This document shows, piece after piece, positions 32,875 through 43,039 of a stretch of 64,000 nt of DNA. The number at the start of each line of letters is the position of its first letter. Within the stretch, counting starts at the first letter, position 1. The position numbers and the translations under genes were made by a program. The DNA comes from Gracilariopsis chorda (lineage: Eukaryota > Rhodophyta > Florideophyceae > Gracilariales > Gracilariaceae), in assembly GCA_003194525.1 (NCBI GenBank), contig NBIV01000169.1, positions 62,001 to 126,000 on the forward strand, read 5' to 3'. The notes under the pieces are model-generated. The model saw nothing but the letters and a program-made list of their open reading frames with translations, ran no database searches and was not told where the DNA came from.

Positions 32875-33804
32875 TCAAGAGTGTCTGTTGATATCTTTAA
32901 CAGAATTTCGGTCGTCTTCGTGCTTTTCGTTGAAGAGTAGGCAAGCTAACTTCCCAATCGCTTGCCGTTTCTGATCAATCGCATCAGAGTGTAGTTGAAA
33001 ACCTGCCTGGTACACTGACGAAATTTGTTTGCCGTCAAGAAAGCACTTCACAACATCCTCAGCAAACATACAAGCAAATGCACCTGAATCACGCGTATTG
33101 GAAGAACAAGTTATGGACACGAATATATCAAGGGATGGAATCGAGAAAATAACAGTTAGCGTCCAATTGCTTCTTGATAGGTATAGTAAGAAGACACAAC
33201 ATACCACAATCATAACTGTTTCGTTGACGCGGTGCATCCAACTCAACAAAGGTGGGGCGAGAGGTCGCAAGCATTTTTGCCATGCGGCCAAGAAGAACCT
33301 TTGACACTTTTACGTTCGGTAGATGGGGTAGCGAGTCAATGTAGTATGCGTTGTTTGTACTTCGTTCCAAAGCAAGTACACTCCAGTGTGTACCGCTGGC
33401 AACATTACCAGTAACTCCGGATTGTCGGCTATCGTTCACTGTGAGAATGATGAGCTCGCTTTTCTTCAAATTATTAGCGGTAGCAATCTGTACAAGTTCT
33501 TCTTCGTCTGAAAAAGGGCAGCAGCGAAATGTGAGTTAAGAGTTTGATTAGCAAGCTGAGTTGATAAGAAAGTTTTCTACGTGTAGAGCATACCGTCCGT
33601 CAGGGAGATAAAGAATGATAAGTTTGGAGGAAATATAGCAACACGAGAGTCATTCTTCAGTACATTAATCCGTAGGTGTTCACACCAGAACGAAATGAGC
33701 TTGTCGTTCATCCAGCACGGCGGAACCAATAGCGCCAAGTCGTCTACGGATAGAGATGCGTCACCTAAAGAGGCAATACGCGACGGTGGTTCTGAATGTG
33801 TCAT
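32875..33804 (-). CDS. SENP8: NEDD8-specific protease SENP8/NEDP1 (C48 family)
   Basis: Three exons on the minus strand, 33804-33594, 33507-33205 and 33083-32875 (introns 86 and 121 nt; donors GTATGC and GTATGT), give 240 aa. The enzyme family removes NEDD8 from cullins and matures the NEDD8 precursor. The catalytic set is complete: His in GTHWSVLAL (H111), Asp in YYIDSL (D128), oxyanion Gln in APRQRNSYDCG (Q165) and nucleophile C171. N-terminal LLVPPCWMNDKLISFW matches the family substrate-binding strand. The second junction rebuilds NSYDCG-AFAC and adds the C-terminal helices. SENP8 is favoured over the ULP1/SENP SUMO proteases because the protein is short and consists of the catalytic core alone. 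Confidence 0.9.
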
Positions 33805-34106
33805 CAGGAGTTCGCTTCAATACTTTTCCTGCGGAAAGCCAGTTAAGTGCGGCGTATCAGTTTCCAGGGTCTGCCACTACGCAGGTTTTCATATCGCGGC
33901 CAAAGCGGCTCAGAACTCGAGAAGTGATCTCTATTCTCAGGATCCCGTTGTTGGAAGTAATATCTGTACGAAGCAAGCGCAAAACAATCGGGGCTCGGTT
34001 CATATCTACAGAACAAGGCATGTCTTTCTCACAGGCATGCGCAAAACAAGGCCGATTTACAGAATGTAGGATGTGTCCGCGACAACAGGAAATGAGCTGT
34101 GATTGG

Positions 34107-35162
34107 CTAGGGATTAATGCAGATTTGATCTTTGTCTCGAAAGAAGCGTTTAGCCAGTAGTGATGCTTGGACTTCGATGCCATTCAACAGCGTGATCGAC
34201 GAGACTTCACTTCTTCCTCCGAGCCATGTCGGGATGTGCTTCACGGAGAACGTTTCGAGCAGCGAGTCCCTTAATTGCTCCGCATTGCCTGCCCATATAA
34301 TGCGACGCGCAGTTTGTGCATCCAAGAGCGGTGCGATGGCCTTCCATACTTTGTCGTTACAACATCAAGATGTGAGACCGTGTCCCAGAAAGATGAAAGA
34401 AAGTGAAGGAATGGAAGCATGGTTAGTCATTGCTAACACTTTCCGAACTCCTCGAGACTCATATAACTATGTAAAGGTGCGGCACTTACCTCCGTATAAT
34501 AGCTTTGGATAATTGGTCAGCAAAACCTTCTCAAACACTTCTGGGTAATAATTCATGTACGTTGCAACGCCAGTGCGCAGACCGGAGATATCCACATGTC
34601 TCGTTCCAAAGCCCGAGAAATCTACGACAACGGTTCCCCGTTTTGCTCGTGGACCTCCACTGTCATACAGCATATGTTCGAACATACGCGCCACACCGAC
34701 TTTCTGTACAGCTCTGTCAATGCGAGACCTGTCATAACACTCCGCTGCTGCGAAGAAAAGGGTGTCCCCGTTTTCCGTAGTGTTACCAATCCTTGCGAGA
34801 GGAATGCCGCTCGCGCTTCCTCGGATTACACTCAAGTCGGTAGAGGAAATACTAGTTTGAGCGCGCCATGTGAGTGTGGACTGCAATTGGCGAATCGTCT
34901 TGTCTAAGTCGAAATCATTGAATCGTAAGAAGCGGAGCAGAATATCATCGCGAAGGTCCCTGTGCTTTTGAGTGAGCAAACAACGGAACGGGTCGTCGGT
35001 GGGGAGCTCAGATGCAGCATGTTCAAATGCGGAACTTCCTCGCGCTCTTAGCTGTTCAAGGACCGAATTGTGCTTGTCGGTCCGATGCGTTTGCGTCGGC
35101 TGTTCTTGTGTTATTGCCCGAGACACAAGGGAGGACCATTTCGAGGTGAAATAGTTTGTCAT
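34107..35162 (-). CDS. Sec14-like CRAL-TRIO lipid-transfer protein, copy A
   Basis: Two exons, 35162-34490 and 34348-34107 (intron 141 nt, GTAAGT donor), give 304 aa. The N-terminal part has the CRAL-TRIO-N helix region (DDILLRFLRFNDFDLDKTIRQLQSTLTWR). The lipid-binding domain follows, with GTVVVDFSGFGTRHVDISGLR, YMNYYPEVFEKVLLTNYPKLLYG, then across the junction VWKAIAPLLDAQTARRI and KHIPTWLGG. Sec14-type proteins exchange phosphatidylinositol with another lipid at membranes. The intron falls within a Gly/Val codon at the same place and phase as in copy B. Protein identity to copy B is modest, so the duplication is old. Confidence 0.9.
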
Positions 35163-35690
35163 TAGTGAACTGAGATTGGCTCCAAGATTACGCTCGTCAC
35201 GTCTTGTACCCGTGGTAGACTATCTACAAGGGCAGGGGCAGCCTTCGGAGCAAATGGACGGAGGGGTCTTCAGGCGGGCTTGCCCGTGGACGCAAGCGTT
35301 AATATACTTCACGTATGCAGCTGGCGCTACGAACTGTGCGCGTAAGAGGGCTCACGTTTGTAACAAAAAGCTCCCAGGGAGCATCTCCAAACCGCCACCA
35401 GCCCAAACAAAAGCGAACTTACAACAAAGTTTCGGTTTCTACTGTAGACGCAGCAAATACCTAAAGTTACGAGTTGCAAAGCATATGTGTAATGCCCTGA
35501 GCTGACTTTCAAAACGAGAAATACGTTATCATGCCGCGCGCAGGCTGTGAACAAACAGTACTGTAGCTTTCCTATTTGACAAACGCGACAACTCTGTCAG
35601 AAGGATGCAGGGAAGGCTATCGGGGTCACGTCCATCCCGTTATGCCCCTTCGACATAATGCGCTGCCTCTTTCCTTGACCAGCAATACCC

Positions 35691-35715
35691 GCATCATGCA
35701 TCATGCATCATGCAT
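35691..35715. repeat. GCATCAT heptamer tandem repeat
   Basis: Three full copies of GCATCAT and a partial fourth. Each unit contains ATGCAT, so the run is partly self-complementary. Confidence 0.8.
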
Positions 35716-36239
35716 ATACACAAGCATTCATCTCATGTTCCACTCTTTAATAAACCTGAAGGGATAGCGTGTAGACTTGGCCAAAGGGATTTGCCAGTTA
35801 GAGTCCAAGTAGGAGTAGCTTTTTGTTGCAATCTTGAGACATCCATCGGTACAAGACAGATATATTTCGTCGTCGCAGCTGGAAGGTTTTGCACATCAGC
35901 AATGCACGTGAGTGTATCAGAATTGTACAAAGACGTTTATGTGGGTTCCACATGAAAACTATTTTCGATACGAGAGTTCGCTCACAAGACCTATTTTGTA
36001 GAGCGTCCGTTCGCTCATCTTGCGAAGAACTTACAAACATCGCGAGCGAGAACATCTTCTTCATTCGGGTTAAAGGGTTACCCCTTGCCCCTGGTAACAC
36101 ATGTCTATCTTACGGATACCCCTACACGTTTGGATTGTGTACAGGTACTCAGATCGATAAAGAATGGCCAAGAGTAGCAGTTGGAATCGATAACCCTCTC
36201 ACTCATGACCTGTTGTCGTTTCTGCACTTGGAATCAAAG

Positions 36240-36811
36240 ATGCCCAACCCACTGCAAGCGCAACGAAGACTCAGGGGTACAGACTACTCTGTACACCACA
36301 AACGAGCGGGCGGACAGACTTGCAAAGTCTGGACTTTAGCTGCCACTGGAACAGCAACTTGCGGTGCCGGTGGATTTTGCGGACGTGAAAGCGCAGCTAA
36401 AAGAGAAGAGCAAGAGCAAAAGTGTTTTGAGGAGTAGTGTGGAATACGAGGCAAGAGAGGCAAGAACAGCAGAAGTAACGCTCGCTCTGTTTGCGACAAG
36501 GCATGTCCCTTCCTTACATCCAGTGGGTTCTTATCTGAATAAGAAAGTAGTGCGTTGTGAGTGTGGCACAGCAGTCAAGAAAGATGTGGATCACGTTCTG
36601 TTCCGCTGTCCGCGGACTAACGGAACCCGTCGCAATGAACTCCCCGCGGCTAGAGAAAGAGAAGACAAATAGCTTTTAGAAATGATTAGAAAATGGCCAT
36701 CAAAGTTTTTGGCCTTCTTCAAGAGAAAGAACTACCTGTAATTAGATAGATCTCCTGTCGCTTCGAAATCAGGAGCGACGGACCATACTAAAGAAGAAGA
36801 AGAAGAAGAGG
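36240..36811 (+). mobile_element. 3' portion of a non-LTR retrotransposon (LINE) with RNase H and zinc-knuckle remnants
   Basis: Read on the plus strand, it contains the end of an RNase H domain (TNERADRLAKSGL, from about 36298). A Lys/Arg-rich linker (VDFADVKAQLKEKSKS) follows, then the C-terminal LINE zinc motif RCECGTAVKKDVDHVLFRCP (about 36553-36612). After the stop at 36672 a short 3' UTR carries a GTCGCT/AGCGAC stem-loop around TCGAAATCAGG and ends in (GAA)n at about 36791-36811. It is degraded: the RNase H and zinc parts are interrupted by a TAG (after KSGL), and the reverse transcriptase is not recognisable upstream. The family cannot be named; RNase H plus a CxCx(n)HxxxxC tail fits RNase H-bearing clades. 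Confidence 0.7.
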
Positions 36812-37197
36812 AAGTACACCACAACTTTGGCCTCAAATATGAAGAAATCACGTACTTGCATGTTCTACGATGTGATGGGCAATTAAGAATCATGAGAAAT
36901 ATAAGAGTGGTCTCGAATGCTTGACTCCGATACAAGACGCGATTCTCTCGGGAAACTTCAGGGTGAACGTGGACAAAAGTATCTATGCAAGTAGAAAACA
37001 CACGTAAAAGGTGGGGATTAAAGTCTCACAAGTGCTACCGGTAACCTTAACCCTTGGGTAGACTAGCTACCATTAATGTTACAAGCGTAAAAAACAACGA
37101 ACTATATTTGTCATACAACTCCTAATCTCAGCTGTGTGGGTGCAGCAGGAGTCCGAGCAGATATAATTCAGTTGGTGAAGCTACAAAAAACAAAGGC

Positions 37198-38178
37198 CTA
37201 TGACCACAGCTTGGCCATACACTCTTCCGGACACAACTGATATCCGGAGTATAATCGCATGGTGCCATTCTTACATTCACCGCCTAACCATAACGGCAGA
37301 TGCTCAGGATCATAATACTTGTGCAGTTCGGTTCGCAATGCGTCGCCATTATGCATCCAAACAACCTTTGCAATAGTGCGTGCATCAAGCAAGGGCACGA
37401 TACACTTCCATGCTACAGCGCAAATACGCAGGAACGAGTCGCACAAGGGAACGAGAGAAAGCACCACCGTCAGTCAGCACGGGGCAAAACAGCTTCGGCA
37501 GTTTGGAATGATTTGGCTTGAAAACTTACTGCCGTGAATCCAACGTGGATAGTTAACGAGAATGACCTTTTTCAACACCTCTGGGTAGAAGCTGAGAAAG
37601 ATATTGATGGCGTTCTTCAAGGCTACGAGATCGACTTGCTTCAACTGCAGGGCGGCAAAATCGACTAACATGATACCGGAGGTGGCTTTCAAACCGTGAG
37701 CTGCGTAACTGCAGTACTCAAAAAAAGCCTTTATAGCTGTAACTTGCGCAGAGCGATCGACAAGAGACTTTTGATAATAGCGTGTCGGAATGAATATCAA
37801 CACATCTCCCTCTCGACCGCGAATAACGTCAGACAAGATGGGAATACCTGCTGGAGTTCCTTGCATGTCTGAGATGGGAAGATTCCACGGTCGTTGTGTG
37901 GAACGCCATGTAGCGACTTTGTGGATATGAGAGCGTGCGTTTTCAATGTGCAGGAGATTGTATCGGAGAAATCTTATGAGGAGACAGTGACGTTGTTGTT
38001 CGGTGAGGGTGAGCCAGGGGTCGTGTGCATGTAACTTGGTGTCGGATGGGAGGAAGATATGATTTATGCGCTCGTCTAATGCGCTGAGAGCGGAGGCTTC
38101 GTGCTCGGCGAGGGAGGTTATGGGGGCGTCTTCAATGGGCTTGGAGACGGTTCGGTGGAAGGAGAAATAAGAGCTCAT
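37198..38178 (-). CDS. Sec14-like CRAL-TRIO lipid-transfer protein, copy B
   Basis: Two exons, 38178-37530 and 37412-37198 (intron 117 nt, GTAAGT donor, TAG acceptor), give 287 aa. Features match copy A: RHCLLIRFLRYNLLHIENARSH in the N-terminal helical region, SGIMLVDFAALQLKQVDLVAL, IFLSFYPEVLKKVILVNYP, then across the junction G-T-WKCIVPLLDARTIAKV and PEHLPLWLGGE. The tail is short. Same orientation as copy A, about 2 kb upstream of it in transcription order, with the same intron position. The start lies 624 bp from the divergent RPN6 start. Confidence 0.9.
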
Positions 38179-38802
38179 GTTTTGAAGGACGCTGAAGTGT
38201 AGTCGGAACTCTGACGACGCTGAGAGAAAAGAAGAGACGGGCGCTGGGGAGCGGACGGCAGTGCTGGCGACTGCGAGCGGCAGAAAAGAGAGTAAGCTTT
38301 CCTCTCGAAGCCAGCACTGCCGTGATGGTTTGAGGCGCTATAGCGCGACGGTGCGGGTCGTGACAGGTGTTGTCACAAAGCGCCTTTCGTGGTGTAGGCG
38401 TGCAACTTGTTGCGGCTTTCAAACAGCGGATTGTGGAATATGGGAGGCGTGACAAGGCTCTCCGGTGTTTGCAGTGACACGGCCTTTCTCTGATGGAGGT
38501 CGCCATTTGCAGAAAACGAAACAGCACAGCCAAGTGCTGTAACAGCAGCTATTCCACACACGTGTACACTGCTGACACCTGCACTGCTTTGTGGGTGAAG
38601 TTTTGAATTGAATGAATGAGTTGCTCAAAAAGCAAAAAGGACTTTGCCATTGCTGGAATCAGCTCTGCTAGTGCCTCTGTGCCATTCCCAATGCATCGAT
38701 CCAAGCTTGTCTTCAGCGTAGCCACGCTTTGAGGCCGTCTTGTCCAGGTCACTCCAGTGTTTGCTCTCGGTCTTCGTAGCAATCAACCTCCACATCACAG
38801 AA
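38179..38802. promoter_or_regulatory. Shared divergent promoter region, Sec14 copy B / RPN6
   Basis: The two ATGs face away from each other over 624 bp, so both promoters must lie here. There is an inverted repeat-like pair of CCAGCACTGCCGT at about 38310-38322 and its complement ACGGCAGTGCTGG at about 38258-38270, forming a 13-bp stem with a 39-nt interval. No TATA box or proteasome-gene control element was identified with confidence. Confidence 0.5.
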
Positions 38803-40128
38803 ATGCCGGCTGCCGTCGACGATGTAGACGTCGCTATGGCCGATATCAGCGAAGACGCTCCGCTCGCGCAAATGATGGCAAAGGCAGACGCATGTGCAGA
38901 TCCCACCGTCGCCGAAGCCCAATATCGCCAGATCATTAATTTCAAACTCTCACCAACAGATCCCGCCCAAACGGCAGAAGAGGATATAGCAAAAATCAAA
39001 GAAGCAGCCATATTCAAGCTGGCAAACCTCCTCGTCTCAACCGGAAACGCACAGCATCTTTCACAACTTCTAAAGACCCTTCGTCCGTTCTTCGCCACAG
39101 TTGCCAAAGCCAAAACCGCAAAGATCGTACGTGGCTTGCTAGATGCCGTGGCAAAAGCGCAAGACGCCGCCGATCTTCAGTTCAGTTTGTGTAAGGAAAC
39201 TATTCAGTGGTGTCGTGATGAGAAGCGTACCTTTCTACGCCAGCGCGTTGAAGGCCGACTTGCCGCTTTGTATTTGGAGAATTCTCGCTTTAATGACGCT
39301 TTGAAGATTATTAATGAGCTCCTGAGAGAGGTCAAGCGACTGGATGACAAGGCTCATTTGTTGGAGATTCAACTTACCGAGTCCCGCATTCATCATGCTT
39401 TACGAAACATTCCAAAAGCGCGTGCTGCGTTGACCTCGGCTCGTACAACTGCAAATGCCATTTACGTACCACTTACATTGCAAGCTCAGATTGATATGCA
39501 AGCTGGTATCATCGCAGCCGAAGAAAAAGACTACAAAACCGCCTATTCCTACTTCTATGAGGGATTTGAGGGATACATGAGTCTTGAGGATCCGAGAGCG
39601 GTTAGCAATTTGAAGTACATGTTGTTGTGTAAGATAATGACGGGAAATGCACAAGATGTACCTGGCATTGTGAATGGTAGTGTTGCACTCAAGTATTCGG
39701 GCCGTGAAGTTGATGCCATGCTGGCCGTTGCGAAAGCTCACTCGGAAAGAAGTTTAGAGTCGTTTGAAAAAACACTCAAGGACTTCAAGACAGAGTTGTC
39801 CGATGATCCCATTGTACAGGCGCATCTCAGTTCTCTGTATGATACGTTGAAGGAACAGAATTTGTTGCGACTCATAGAACCGTTCTCTCGCGTTGAGATT
39901 CAACATGTGGCGAAGCTTATCAACTTGGATCTGCATGATGTGGAGTCTAAGTTGTCCCAAATGATTTTGGATAAGAAGTTGAATGGAATTCTTGATCAGG
40001 GGGCAGGGTGTCTGGTTGTATATGATAACATGCCCCTCTCTAAGACTTATCAAGCGAGTTTAGATACTATGGTCAATATGGATAGCGTTGTCACCTCACT
40101 TTTTGAAAAGGCTTCCACTCTAAGATAA
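38803..40128 (+). CDS. RPN6: 26S proteasome regulatory subunit RPN6 (PSMD11)
   Basis: Single exon of 441 aa starting MPAAVDDVDVAMADISED; the upstream open frame lacks conservation. RPN6 is a lid subunit that clamps the lid to the base and core. The N-terminal two thirds are TPR-like helical repeats (ETIQWCRDEKRTFLRQRVEGRLAAL, LLREVKRLDDKAHLLEIQL, AYSYFYEGFEGYMSL). The C-terminal PCI domain contains LLRLIEPFSRVEIQHVAKLINLDLHDVESKLSQMILDKKLNGILDQ. Length and motif order match the family throughout. Confidence 0.95.
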   Translation: MPAAVDDVDVAMADISEDAPLAQMMAKADACADPTVAEAQYRQIINFKLSPTDPAQTAEEDIAKIKEAAIFKLANLLVSTGNAQHLSQLLKTLRPFFATVAKAKTAKIVRGLLDAVAKAQDAADLQFSLCKETIQWCRDEKRTFLRQRVEGRLAALYLENSRFNDALKIINELLREVKRLDDKAHLLEIQLTESRIHHALRNIPKARAALTSARTTANAIYVPLTLQAQIDMQAGIIAAEEKDYKTAYSYFYEGFEGYMSLEDPRAVSNLKYMLLCKIMTGNAQDVPGIVNGSVALKYSGREVDAMLAVAKAHSERSLESFEKTLKDFKTELSDDPIVQAHLSSLYDTLKEQNLLRLIEPFSRVEIQHVAKLINLDLHDVESKLSQMILDKKLNGILDQGAGCLVVYDNMPLSKTYQASLDTMVNMDSVVTSLFEKASTLR

Positions 40129-41254
40129 AGAGGAAACTGCCCCCACCCTTCGTTCTTCTCTGACAGTCGGCGTCTTCAAATCTCACATTGTGTGCAAGGC
40201 TAAACAATTGGTCTGTTTGCAAGGTTTCTAGCTCGACGCTTGTTGATGCGTTTATCCATCTATCCTGTCATTTTTGTTGCGCAAGATCGGTTATACCTGC
40301 GTTCGCGGTTAGGGATTGGATTTGTTTTTTTGTTTGTTTACGTCAAGGGTAGTAGAGCGGTGCTGCGTACAGAATAGTTGAGGCTGAAGTGTGTTGAAAC
40401 TGTAGCACCTCTGAATTGCTTTCAAGCATTATTGAAACATCTCTGTTTCCCATCTTTTCTCTGAGACAGTTTTCTTGAAACTCACTACGAAAGGAAGCGT
40501 TGCCCACCTTATCTGGAACTGAAGAGTTGTAATCAAGTTTTGCTGTTATCTGTGCTACGGCTAACGGCTCTTCACGACTCATAAACGTCTCAGACGTAAA
40601 TGCACTACAGAACGAAGTACACTCTCATCGCAAAGAAGTTTTGCTTTCGCCGTAGACTCTACAAACGGAACGTACTCACGGTTCACGCAGTAGAAACGAG
40701 GTGACAGACAGAAAGCAAGAACACCATGATCCATGATGAAAGTATCGGTAGACCTATCATGATGGGCTTAGCAAAAGTGCTCGAGTATGTCCGGAAAAGG
40801 CGGCTGACCCACGTACCAAAGGTACATGTACGAAGGGCAGTTATTGAGTGTAAGCCTACTCGCTGGGCAACTTTGGGGCGGTGCGGTTTTTGAACCCGCG
40901 CCGTGCAGCTATTCGTAATGTCCACGTCGCATCCTGGCAGGTGCTTTATTTGTCGTGACTCACAGCTTGTGAGCGGTTCTCTCAACCATCCCCCTTCGGA
41001 GACCTGAGTACTATTATCACTGGGCAGCTGGGGCCAACATTTTTCTCTCAAGTTTGGCGCATGTCATCTTAGTCGAGCTCCAAGGAAGGTATCAGAAGCA
41101 CAAAGCTGCGAAAAAGCACATCACCTCATATTCTGTGCTGCCATACCTCGCTGTTACTGCACCAGTCGCCGAAACAGGACAACAAGCAGTGAATGAGAAA
41201 CAAGCGTACTTCCTTCCAAATTTCATGCCTTTGAGCGCCATCTCATTCGTTTAG
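40129..41254. other. Intergenic region, no gene seen
   Basis: About 1.1 kb with no recognised gene. A sequence resembling a tRNA T-arm (minus strand, near 40880-40905) is not backed by a cloverleaf. A GTACCAAAGGTAC near-palindrome lies at about 40815-40827. The NRAMP promoter is expected near the end. Confidence 0.5.
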
Positions 41255-42958
41255 ATGGGACAACAACGACGCGATGCCTTGGAAGTGGCGTTCGGAGAAG
41301 CTACTCACAGCGATGAAGAGGAGTTCATGTTTCGTCCTCCCGAAATAACCCCGCAGGTTGAAGAAACATATACAGACCGTCGAAAGTTTACATGGAAGGG
41401 CGTCTTGGCTCATCTAGGACCTGCTTTCCTGGTTTCTATTGGTTATCTAGACCCCGGCAACTGGGCGACCGATATCGAAGGCGGAAGTAAGTTTGGTTAT
41501 AAGCTGCTTTGGGTCCTTATACTTGCAAATTTTATGGCACTTTTGCTTCAAGTACTTGCTGCCAGAATGGGCATTGTGACCCGCTCTCATCTAGCAGAGT
41601 TATGTCGAGACGAGTATCCGCGCGGAGCGACGTACGCGCTGTGGATCATGGCAGAATTGGCAATCATAGCTACAGACCTGACAGAAGTGCTGGGGACTGC
41701 CATCGGTATTAATCTGTTGTTTGGGCTCCCGCTAATGGTAGGAGTCGTTGTCACAGCCCTTGATACTTTTCTATTACTGAGCGCTCAGAACCAGGGTATG
41801 CGACGCGTGGAACAGGTTATCTTCATGTTCCTGGCCGTCATCTCCTTTTGTTTTGTTTTGGAGCTCTTCATGTCACATCCTAGCGTTTCGGGAGTGCTTG
41901 GCGGTATTTTTGTTCCCCGCATTGATTCATCAAGTCTGTATGTGGCCACTGGTATAGTGGGAGCAACTGTCATGCCCCATAACTTTTACCTACACTCGGC
42001 GCTGGTCATTGAACGTGTCCCAGACCGATCGCGCGAAACATTACAATCGGAATGCCGATATAATCTCATTGACACGACTATAGCCCTGAATGCTGCCCTG
42101 TTTATCAATTGCGCTATTCTTATTATCGCGGCCGCAAACTTTTGGACAAGAGGGATTGAGGTAACTACTCTTTCGAAGGCGTATCACCTGCTCGAGAACA
42201 CAGGCTTCAAGATTGGAAAAGTCGAAATAGCCCCCTTGCTCTTTGGAATAGCCCTTATTGCGTCAGGACAGAGTTCAACGTTATGTGGCACCTTAGCTGG
42301 ACAATATGTGATGGAGGGATTTCTGGATCTTCGGGCTCCGCCTGTAATTCGTCGTCTAGTCACTCGTCTCTTTGCCATTGTTCCAGCTTTGATTGTCATT
42401 TCTATCATGGGTGATACCGGCACCTACCAGTTGCTAATCTTTTGTCAGGTTGTTCTTTCTCTCCAACTACCGTTTGCGATTGTCCCAATGATTCGATTTA
42501 CAAACTCATCCCGTCGAATGAGCGAATTCAAGAACCCAAAGTCTGTCTCCTTGTTAGCATGGACTGCCGCGGGCATTGCTGTCTGCCTCAATATAGCCTT
42601 CGCAATTCATACCATGGGCCAAGGCATCCAATCAAATAACATAGTATTAAGAGTGATGAGCATGGTATGCGGGGGGCCACTCTTTGTGATCTTGATGATA
42701 TTTCTCGGGTGGATTGCACTTCGGGCCGAAACCGGTGGACCAGCTCCTGTGTACAGAGTTGAAGATGAAAATGAATTCGTCTCGGAGGGTGGCTTTGAGC
42801 TGGACTCGTTAGGATCCCCAATGGGAAGCCTGCCAACACCATCTCCATTACCTCCATCATTACCAAATCCCAATCCAGAACACCCGGAACTTGACGACGC
42901 TATTGACTTACTTGAATCGGCCAAAAGTAGAACCCCACAACTGCAAACATCAAGATAG
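41255..42958 (+). CDS. NRAMP-family divalent metal transporter (MntH-like)
   Basis: Single exon of 567 aa, proton-coupled uptake or redistribution of Mn2+/Fe2+ by family. TM1 carries the metal-binding motif DPGN (66-69) in SIGYLDPGNWATDIEGGS. TM6 carries MPH (240-242) in GATVMPHNFYLHSALV. About 11 hydrophobic segments fill residues 50-490; the C-terminal 75 residues are acidic and Pro-rich, cytosolic. DLTEVLGTAIGINLLFG and VTALDTFLLL look closer to bacterial MntH than to the plant IPEVIGTA pattern. The protein should be functional by motif content. Membrane location (plasma membrane, vacuole or plastid) cannot be told. Confidence 0.93.
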   Translation: MGQQRRDALEVAFGEATHSDEEEFMFRPPEITPQVEETYTDRRKFTWKGVLAHLGPAFLVSIGYLDPGNWATDIEGGSKFGYKLLWVLILANFMALLLQVLAARMGIVTRSHLAELCRDEYPRGATYALWIMAELAIIATDLTEVLGTAIGINLLFGLPLMVGVVVTALDTFLLLSAQNQGMRRVEQVIFMFLAVISFCFVLELFMSHPSVSGVLGGIFVPRIDSSSLYVATGIVGATVMPHNFYLHSALVIERVPDRSRETLQSECRYNLIDTTIALNAALFINCAILIIAAANFWTRGIEVTTLSKAYHLLENTGFKIGKVEIAPLLFGIALIASGQSSTLCGTLAGQYVMEGFLDLRAPPVIRRLVTRLFAIVPALIVISIMGDTGTYQLLIFCQVVLSLQLPFAIVPMIRFTNSSRRMSEFKNPKSVSLLAWTAAGIAVCLNIAFAIHTMGQGIQSNNIVLRVMSMVCGGPLFVILMIFLGWIALRAETGGPAPVYRVEDENEFVSEGGFELDSLGSPMGSLPTPSPLPPSLPNPNPEHPELDDAIDLLESAKSRTPQLQTSR

Positions 42959-42998
42959 TGATATATAGCTAAGTATGCTCTTAACTTTTTGTAAAGGT

Positions 42999-43004
42999 AA
43001 TAAA
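42999..43004 (+). terminator. AATAAA polyadenylation-type hexamer
   Basis: A canonical AATAAA lies 41 nt after the NRAMP stop, inside the 81-nt gap before the convergent POLE2 stop. The NRAMP transcript would therefore probably end inside or antisense to the POLE2 coding end. Confidence 0.45.
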
Positions 43005-43039
43005 ATGTTTGCGCATCAAAATATCTTAAGTCCTCCAAG

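Larger units (their letters stand above)
35163..37197. other. Spacer between the two Sec14 paralogues, with LINE remnant
   Basis: About 2 kb with no host gene recognised. It includes a GCATCAT tandem microsatellite (35691-35715), one AAGGGTTACC motif (36073-36082) and the 3' part of a LINE (36240-36811). Open frames at 35889-36437 and 36364-36672 belong to or overlap the LINE remnant. Confidence 0.6.

Noticed and set aside
40862-40935. tRNA-like T-arm on the minus strand (GCGGGTTCAAAAACCGC)
   Set aside because: The T-loop has one base too many for the invariant G53-C61 pair, and no matching acceptor stem, D-arm or anticodon arm lies upstream.
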